Shown: positions 56,413-64,000 of the stretch, in pieces
How the letters are laid out: every line of letters begins with the position of its first letter
Numbering within the stretch: the first letter of the stretch is position 1
Origin: Allolobophora icterica
Lineage: Eukaryota; Annelida; Clitellata; Crassiclitellata; Lumbricidae
Direction of reading: 5' to 3'
Length of the DNA stretch: 64,000 nucleotides
NCBI GenBank assembly: GCA_963556255.1
Contig: OY744615.1
Coordinates: 12,463,115-12,527,114, forward strand
Made by a program: the position numbers and the translations under genes
The notes under the pieces: generated by a model
Database searches by the model: none
The model's input: only the letters and a program-made list of their open reading frames with translations
Told to the model about the DNA's origin: nothing

Positions 56413-56952
56413 GTAGAAGTAGTTATAGTCATTTTATTGATCACCAAAATTCTAAGAAACCACACACAATCAAGAGAACAAGTACAGGTGTATCTTGTTG
56501 TATTTAAGTCCCGTAGTATTGATTCTAGACAATTCCATAAACCATTTTCATAAATGTCCGGCAGATGTCAGGTAACAGTGTGAGTTATATCCCTCATTAG
56601 CCAGAAATATAGGTAAAGATGACCAAAACTCAATCGACATAATTCGCCGATAAAAATGACAGACAGACATAGGCATAGAAAACCCACGAAATGAAAGAAA
56701 ATCAGAAATATACAGAGAGGAACCCAGAGTGACATCAAGAAAGAGACAGAAAGGGAGAGACTGTGAGAGGGCGGTTATCAATTCGCGGTCGACCTAAACT
56801 CAAACCGAGTAACTATCGAGCCTAAATGCTTAGTAGGAGTCATCTTTTTTATTGGAATCCTGAAATGAAAATGATCAACAGAGGCGTACTATCGACTAGA
56901 AGCTGGACTGCTTTCTTTGAATTCTCTCTGCATTGACCGCTCTAGAAAACAG

Positions 56953-57017
56953 ATTTGTTGATATGGATACAAGTGCGGTAGGTCTGGTTCCTAGCGGCGG
57001 AAGCGTGAGAAAGCTTA
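56953..57017 (+). CDS. receptor exon: juxtamembrane cytoplasmic segment
   Basis: Acceptor GAAAACAG precedes 56953 and GTAAGT follows 57017; entry phase 2 matches the transmembrane exon, exit phase 1. It encodes FVDMDTSAVGLVPSGGSVRK and one more residue. A short exon, supported by phase and splice sites more than by homology. Confidence 0.55.
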
Positions 57018-57176
57018 GTAAGTGCCGACGCAAATGTGCTAGTAACATCTGTCAAAGGCACGCAGCTACATGCATGCATATAAGACGGTTATACATGTAT
57101 GTGTCCATTGGCGTGTGTGCATCATATTATAGCGTACATAATATATCATTCATGTGTGCATTTCTTAATTATGCAG

Positions 57177-57319
57177 AGGTATCATATTTTATAATACCTA
57201 AAAAGCAAGACTTAGCAGCTGCTCTGCCTCCTCTCTCTCTGGTCTTTCTGGAAACCGGACTCGGATCTCCATTCTCCACTGGACATCGCTCTCTGGACAG
57301 CCCCTCTGATACAACGTAG
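57177..57319 (+). CDS. receptor exon: cytoplasmic tail and stop
   Basis: Acceptor AATTATGCAG precedes 57177, phase 1 as required, and the frame ends at TAG 57317-57319. It encodes VSYFIIPKKQDLAAALPPLS and a Ser/Pro/Thr-rich end. The single Tyr in YFII could be a trafficking or signalling site. No catalytic domain is visible, so the receptor would signal by adaptor or act as a capture protein. Confidence 0.5.
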
Positions 57320-58231
57320 CGCTTGTGATTAAGCTGGTGCCCTGTGCTTAGTCTTAGAACAGTGCTTTTGAAATTGGAGTTTACGATTACAATTAATGCC
57401 AGAAGGCTTTTGTCATTGCGATGATACATTGTTTATATTATTTTGTACTCCTTGAGTCAAGATGCCAGATGACTAGTTATCTTGTCAGTGATCGACGGTG
57501 TGAAGAGTGAAGAGACTCATAAATGTGAGAGCGTTTACACTATTTGGCTGGTCTTGTGAAACGTTCTGTATCGGGGCTGTTGTGCAGTAGGTGGAAATAT
57601 TTCACGTTTCGTTACCTCAGCACTGAGAATCTGCACCAGTTTCACGCTCGATGACTAACACTTCCAGATACAATGACTGCTCTCTTAAACAAACAATTTT
57701 TTCCGTTAACTAACGGAAATTTGAATTTTACGACAGATCAAGGTCTGTCTCACTCAGATAATTATGACATTAAAGCACTGTTTGCTACAATATAGCATCA
57801 AAGACAATCAAATATACGACAGAAAATATTTTTCCAAAAAGTTGACTTTCTGGGCACAGGGATCATTTGGATTGAAGATGAAGGACAATACAAGCCTTTT
57901 AAAACTTCGGTTTAAGATGCCGCTTGTTACTCTAAGTTCAGTCTAATCTAATTAATCTAAATTAATCTCATCTAATCAAATCCAATATAATCTGATGTAA
58001 TGTAATGTGTTCAAAATAAGATATCTTTATGGGTAAAGTCAAGCGCAAAATCGTGGCCGTATACATGACACGACGACCGCGACTCATTTTCTCCGTTGGC
58101 TGTATCTGTGTTGTCTTGTATTCGCTAATCGTCTTGAAATTTGGCTTGCCCAACGATTTTCCAGAGTAGCTTCCACCGACTGGAAGCTTGGTCTCCGTGT
58201 CTGTACACCAAAGTGCGATTAGCAATTGTTT
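57320..58231. other. intergenic, no gene seen
   Basis: Contains a run of TAATCTAATCTAAT-type words at 57943-57990 and no supported exon. Confidence 0.4.
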
Positions 58232-58239
58232 AATAAAGA

Positions 58240-58493
58240 CAGTGCTTTTTTTCTGGAAAAAGGTTTCCGGAACGGAACAATAGGTTGCGGAACGGAATAA
58301 TTATGGGCGGGCTAAAATTCCGAGAAAAACGGGATTGGAGGTTGGGAGGGGTCTCGATAAACACTGAAAACAGTTCAAACACTGAAATTAAAATAAAATA
58401 ACTAAATTATTGTTTTTATTATCAAAATAAATAAATCATTTTTAGTACCTGAAAAAAGTGCCAGAACGCCGTTCCGGCTGAAGAAAAGCACTG
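58240..58493. mobile_element. hAT-type MITE, exact 8-bp duplication AATAAAGA
   Basis: Ends read CAGTGCTTTTTTTCTGG (left) and, reversed, CAGTGCTTTTCTTCAGC (right), with CCGGAACGG close inside both. AATAAAGA flanks both sides exactly (58232-58239 and 58494-58501). 254 bp, no transposase. Confidence 0.92.
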
Positions 58494-59196
58494 AATAAAG
58501 ATATACTTACTTACTTACTTGAGCATTATAACAGAAGTTCTGATATTAGATTAGAGTTACATCGTGGTATATATTCGAAATAAAGTGCTGAAGAAACAGA
58601 TGATGAAGGAGCAGAGATTAATAAAACTGGTTGGGACACGAACTCCTTCTCAACTCCAGAGAACTGTAAGTAAAAGTAAGGCTAATGGAATAAAGACGAG
58701 CGAAGGACCGTAAACTGTGTGGTTAGAATGGGATATAGTCCTACACAGAAATCAAGTAGGAGGCAAAACAGATGAATGCAATCGTTGCAGGATTGATGAT
58801 AGTTGTTGAAAACATGTTCGGCCAGACGTGAATGATTCCGTAAATGTGTGCAGTGCACTGGGGATCAACGCATATTTCACTGACTTCACCCAACAGGATC
58901 TGCTATGTTTCAGTTCACATCAAACAGCAAATGTTCTTTGATGCGTTCTCCAGTGTTTGAAACGAAGTATTCCGACGCTGTGTTTTATTTGTTGCTTTCG
59001 CATACACAGACAATTTAAGTTCTCATTTCCTATCCAATTGCAAACTAATGGGACTGCTTAGTTGCAAGTGGTTTTCTATTTTGGTTGGATCCGGATTTCC
59101 ATCTGGCTGCACAGCGTGTTGACTTAAACGACCATTTCTCACATCCTTTTCTCATCGTCTGATGGAGTTATCGGTCGGATGATCTCGTTGGCTTTC

Positions 59197-59370
59197 ATTC
59201 GCTCCCTCCCTCCCTCCCTCTCGCTCCCTCTCTGTCTCTCTGTGTGTCTGTCTGTCTATGTCTCTGTGTGTGTCTCTGTGTGTCTCTCTGTCTTTGTCTG
59301 TCTCTCTGTCTCTGTCTCTGTCTATGTCTGTCTGTCTTTCTCTCTCTCCCTCTCTCCCTCCTTCCTAATC
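59197..59370. repeat. (CTCC)n/(TCTG)n microsatellite
   Basis: Pyrimidine-rich simple tract like that at 8961 but shorter. Ser/Leu/Cys-rich frames are artefacts. Confidence 0.92.
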
Positions 59371-60370
59371 GCCGAGTTCTACTATCGACACCCGAATCGG
59401 AATTCGTGACTGCAATTGCGTCGTGCCATTTCGACTTTTGTTTGGGGTTAATGTCGGATATAAAAGGTCACTGGATGTGTTCCTAGCTCCATCGGTCGAC
59501 ATTCACCCGCTCCGATAGCAGGTCCTGCGCCGCTCTAACCCCATTTCGGATCAGTTGCACGACCTATCACGGGCGCTTCTTCTGATCCCTCAATCACCAG
59601 ATGGATTTGCGATAGGAAACATTGATGGCGTTTCCTGGAATCGATTCGTTGTTTGTCCTTGAATACTTTGCCCTTCATTACGAATGTCCTTCTTCTTTCT
59701 TCCTTTATTCTCTCGGTCTTTTGCACGGCAGCTTCATTTAGACACTGCGCCTTATAAACTTTGTCCACGTTCCAATTTAAACTTTGAAGTCACGGATAAT
59801 AACCATCTGCGTCCTTCTTATTCAACTGAACGGTCGTTTGAATGATAACACGTGACAATCGATGCATTTTGCAAAAAAACTTTTATAAACCTGGCTATTA
59901 TTTGGCATGTTTTTTCTTCTAAATTTCGCTATTCCTATGCCGAAAAGCAAGATGTAAGCCTGATCAATGAATAACAGTCAAAAGTAATCTGTTACAGCAG
60001 CTATATTAGAATTTTAAAACTTGTTTTGCCTTGTAGAAATTGTACGTCACTGTCGCTACATGTTTTTGCATAAGCGTTGTAGGAGAATGGATCTCTATGC
60101 TGATAGATTGAGACCCAGATGTAGGCCCATATACGTATATATGTACGTAAGTATTTATATAGGTTAGGCATGCATGTGCCTAAGCCTTAAAAACTAACCG
60201 CAGAGCACCAGCTGTATCACGAGCGCTAGGTCGTGTCAGAGGGATCATTAAGAGATAACAAGTGAGAACTAAGCAGAAGATCGGAGAGAAGAAAAGACGA
60301 TGGATTCGTTTAGGATGAGAGGGACTGGAAGGCGGATAGACCAAAGCAGGAAACTAATTAAGCACAACAG
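59371..60370. other. no supported gene
   Basis: No exon with credible borders was found before the acceptor at 60370. Confidence 0.35.
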
Positions 60371-60777
60371 ATATTCCCCACAACTTGATTTACGAAGTGG
60401 TTCCATTAGACAAGTGGAGCCATTATGAAAGCTTCACATTTATGAATTTATTGTTTTGGGCTAGTTTCATGGTAACTTTGGCAATGTCAATTGGCTATTT
60501 ATTCTTACCGAGCGTTGACAAAGCACTTTTAAATGGATTTCAATCGTCCAGGCGTCAGACAGCCGAACGAAAGTTGGATCAATGGATGGCTCTGGTCAAC
60601 AACCTTCAGGAGAATGTCTTGAAGGATGCCTGCGGTGACGTCACTTGTGCCGCCGTCACGGCGGGAAATCGCTTTTTCATCGAATCTACCGAATCGTCGT
60701 CGTCAACCATTGGAGTTGATTTTGGAGACCAAAGAACAAGAACGAACACCAATCACTCACCATTGCCGCAGAAACTT
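60371..60777 (+). CDS. exon of an unrecognised membrane protein
   Basis: Acceptor AGCACAACAG precedes 60371, entry phase 1. The frame encodes LIYEVVPLDKWSHYESF, one clear membrane helix (FMNLLFWASFMVTLAMSIGY), then a charged segment with RRQTAERKLDQWM, a CGDVTCAAV pair and a Ser/Thr-rich tail. The frame stops at 60783, but a GTGAGG donor after 60777 (phase 2) would continue into the exon at 61535. I do not recognise the family. Confidence 0.45.
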
Positions 60778-61139
60778 ACGTGAGGATCTTTGAATTGTAT
60801 TCCATCCGCAAGCGTTCATCACTAATAGCGTGAAAGTAACAAGCCATAATTGCGCTCTGTGCCAAGCGTAAACATAGCGCCCCTTCCCCAAAGATCAACT
60901 TAACCAATAATGACGAACTTTGTTATCTCGAATATTATAGTCAAACGACAAGTTCAGTTTCCGTGACGCCAACAATTTAGCGCTTTCAAAAATAAAAATA
61001 AATCATGACGGATAGTTAGTTTCAATGTAATCTTACTGCGTCCTTGCCAGTTTAAATTAATAAAGATTATTTTTTTTGCCCTGAGGTACTTCGTTCCCTC
61101 AAGGTCTTAGAGATTAAATTAGTTGTTTTTTCCGGAACG

Positions 61140-61490
<351 letters not shown>

Positions 61491-61534
61491 GACATGAAAG
61501 CATGGTTAGGAATTTTCTTCTTTTTATTTCCAGT

Positions 61535-61613
61535 TCTTCGTTTCCACTCCACTTCAGCTCAAGACAGAACGAAAGAAACGGTGATTTGGTCGAATGTGAA
61601 ACTCGCAGAAATG
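61535..61613 (+). CDS. possible short exon following 60777
   Basis: TTTTTATTTCCAG precedes and GTAAAT follows. In the phase left by the donor at 60777 it reads SSFPLHFSSRQNERNGDLVE and a further ECETRRN end. It is supported by splice signals and phase only. Confidence 0.35.
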
Positions 61614-63185
61614 GTAAATATCTTCACAGCAGTCATGCCATGTTTTGACTAAATGTAATAAAAGTTTTTATTGCGTCACATTTAGGAAATTTCTCAGCCA
61701 GTAATAAATGTAAACTTTGAAGCTGGTCTGTTGAGTAATATGGACTGCAGAGCTATGTTACACTGAGCCGAATAGCCATTAAAATTATATACCAGGCAGA
61801 CCGCTCATCTTTTGATTTGGGGGTGCCTGTTGTAAAGTCGCAGGGCTTGAGCAATATGCACTACCATTGGTGCTCTTGCTGTTCAATGATCTTGGTCAAC
61901 GGATCCCATGATACGGCCTGATCTTGGTAGAACTGGTAGGTATTCAACTCCAAATCACCCAATCTTCGATCGGTGGCATTCTCTCTAATATTACCAATAC
62001 TTATCAATTACCTAACTTTGAATTTTAATATTGGATTGATTAAGAGTTAAAATATGATAACAACTATGATTTTGATGATGACGACGACGATTATTTGAGT
62101 GTATTTTTTGCTCATGAATAGATGGCGCTACAGCGGCGGCGGCGTCACTGTATGTGTTTCGGATTGACCGGAGTCTGAAGAGTTCTCGATGGAGGCGTCG
62201 ATCGATACAGTCCCTCTACGCGCAGGGACAGAGGGACCTCAACGCACGACCAGCAACAGCCGAAGCACAAGGATTGGAACCACCCACAGTACCACAGCCG
62301 GATACGTTCTTGCCGGAGATCCAGCACTCCGTGCAAAAAGCCAAATACCGTATTCTCGATCGACCAGACGTCGTTCCTCGACGGGCTGTCTCCGCTTGTC
62401 TACGGTCGATAACCGCCTACCAATTCCCTGCGGGGTCCTCCGAGTCTCCAGTGTTGGATTCAGAACCCAGAGGAGGCAACGTTAGGCTGTGTTTACCAAT
62501 CAAGGACCTGGCCAATGCATCAAACGCGTCTTCTCCTTGTGGTCCCAAAGAGTTCCAGATCAGATGCACGACAATCTAAAACAGCGTCTTCACTTACGTT
62601 TCCTTGTGGAAGACGCTCCTTATGTCGTATTGGTATCAAACTTACTTTACGACATTACATATTATTCAGTGTTGTTGTCCTCGAGACCAAGGTCCTGGTC
62701 TCCAGTGCACTTGAGTTCGTTTTTAGAAGTCTTAGTCTTGGTCTTGAGACCAAAAGTCTTGGTCTTGACGTTCAAAGTCTTTGTCCTAGTCTTGAGGTTT
62801 AAGGTCTTGAGAAAAAGACTGATATTAAGCTTATTACGATTTCACTTACGGCGAAGACAATCACTGAAACTATTTTATGGATGATGTTTATTTCGAATTC
62901 AAGCGACTGCGTTCTACACAACTTAAACGGAAACCTGTACAGGTGTCACATAAATTTATAACTTAATCTGGAAAGGCCGTTCTAGTGACATAGAAGACAT
63001 CTATTGATGGTAGCGAAACATTCCTTGGGTCTTAAAGCGATTGATTTAATGTGTGCCAAAATATTATTACATTGCCCAATTTATTTATTTTATTACTACA
63101 AGATTTAGGTGACACTTTCCATTGCAGTAGTACATAGTAAAGTGAAACCAGTGAATAAGGTAATGAGGATGTTCCTGTTGATAAA
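61614..63185. other. no supported gene
   Basis: Three overlapping open frames at 62154-62579 are GC-rich and Arg/Ser-rich with no family. A cluster of GTCTTGGTCTTGAG words occurs at 62690-62815. Confidence 0.35.
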
Positions 63186-63211
63186 TAATAATAATAATAA
63201 TAATAATAATG

Positions 63212-63310
<99 letters not shown>

Positions 63311-63312
63311 GC
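63186..63312. repeat. (AAT)n microsatellite
   Basis: About 125 bp of AAT repeats with one interruption. Poly-Asn, poly-Tyr and poly-Leu frames are artefacts. Confidence 0.95.
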
Positions 63313-63651
63313 AATAATTATAACGATAGAACAATAATTGTTATAATAGTCATAGTAACAGTGTCCTAATAACAAGCTTAAGGCACAGTTAGAACGTACA
63401 TGTAGGTTGGATAGATCACAAAATACATGTACATGAGCACAATAGCATTTCTGATTTGCATAAATTACTAAAGCTTCAGAGGCGTTTTCAGTTCAAAGTC
63501 GTTGTTAATCTGAACCAGAGGTAAGTTCAGAGCTCATTCAAGCCATCTTAAAAATATCTATAAAATCTATTGCTGTATGTCTTTAAAGCCATCTCTAAAA
63601 ATTCGTCAGTGCTTACCACAGTAACCACTGCGTTCAATCACCAGAGGCAAC

Positions 63652-64000
63652 TCATTTTCTGCTGCTGCCGCAGTTACCATAGCAACCATCATGAGAATAG
63701 TTATCATCGTCAACGCAGCTATTGTGGGAACCGAAGTGCATAACGTGGTCGTCATAGTTACTGTAGTAGGTAGAATGAAAAGTCTTGGATGTGGTAGGAG
63801 ATTGGGTTTTTCGGAAAGGGTCAGTGGATGGAAGCAGTGGGACTGGGACTGGGACTGGGACGCAGTGGGACTGGGACGGAAGCGGAGAAGTGGAGGCTTT
63901 GGTCGTCGATGGAATAGTCTGATATATGTGATGTCGATTGGCTCTACGTGGTCGGAGTCTGTTCCTCTGCCTCAACAGCGGAGGACGGGTGATGATGACG
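63652..64000 (-). CDS. partial C-terminal exon of an unknown gene, cut by window edge
   Basis: An open frame reaches the right edge and ends at 63652. It starts VIITRPPLLRQRNRLRPRRA, has PVPVPVP from a GTCCCA repeat (63838-63872), and ends with a Tyr/His/Asp/Cys-rich tail (SYSHDGCYGNCG-like). It could be a cytoplasmic tail, but no domain is recognised. Confidence 0.35.
   Translation of the reverse strand, partial: VIITRPPLLRQRNRLRPRRANRHHIYQTIPSTTKASTSPLPSQSHCVPVPVPVPLLPSTDPFRKTQSPTTSKTFHSTYYSNYDDHVMHFGSHNSCVDDDNYSHDGCYGNCGSSRK

Noticed and set aside
55932..56465. Poly-Leu/Pro and poly-Val/Ala open frames
   Set aside because: Products of the (GTA)n/(GTG)n repeat in a receptor intron.
62154..62579. 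Three overlapping Arg/Ser-rich open frames
   Set aside because: No family, no convincing splice sites; overlapping frames suggest GC-rich composition.

Overview
The window looks like nuclear DNA of a marine invertebrate, possibly a deuterostome such as an echinoderm, but the species cannot be fixed from sequence alone. Host genes are split into short exons with clear GT-AG borders. Introns and intergenic DNA carry long microsatellites and many decayed transposons: 5'-truncated LINEs, piggyBac, and hAT-type MITEs with 8-bp target duplications. The palindrome TAGGCCTA occurs at least 12 times in the host DNA, where about one copy would be expected by chance, and I saw none in the large central insert.

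Host genes. A first exon of an SLC5-type sodium-coupled solute carrier lies on the minus strand (2030-2368). A TMEM272-like four-helix membrane protein occupies at least three plus-strand exons (12686-15249), with a LINE in one intron and a 78-bp inverted repeat around the last exon. A secreted protein made of a signal peptide, a Ser/Thr-rich linker and a beta-propeller lies on the minus strand (23074 down to 19341). It has a decayed paralogue at about 41.0-42.4 kb and a third fragment in its own intron. A type I membrane receptor can be assembled from plus-strand exons at 49947-57319 (Gal_Lectin/SUEL, CUB, CCP, transmembrane, cytoplasmic tail), possibly with a signal-peptide exon at 44704. 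Further exons of unknown type lie at 60371-61613 and at the right edge.

The centre (24.26-38.82 kb) is a Polinton/Maverick (adintovirus-like) element of about 14.6 kb with long terminal inverted repeats. Plus-strand genes at the left encode a protein-primed family B DNA polymerase, an adenain-like cysteine protease and a fibre-like protein. A compact minus-strand block encodes a SAP-domain protein, the double-jelly-roll major capsid protein, a basic core-like protein, a conserved 'GLWEL' protein, a hydrophobic coiled-coil protein, a dUTPase-fold-like protein, a small Gly-rich virion-type protein, a penton-like minor capsid protein and the FtsK/HerA packaging ATPase. A plus-strand phospholipase A2-like gene and a truncated retroviral-type integrase lie at the right. 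Together these cover replication, maturation, capsid assembly, packaging and membrane breach. Three genes carry single-base frameshifts and the integrase lacks its second half, so this copy is probably not autonomous.

The insert is nested. The Polinton sits inside a hAT-like MITE (24137-39151, flanked by an exact 8-bp duplication), and a LINE 3' end (38193-38771) sits inside the Polinton's right terminal repeat. Most Polinton genes start in a shared A/T-rich context close to TATAAAATG, which looks like an element-specific promoter or leader signal.
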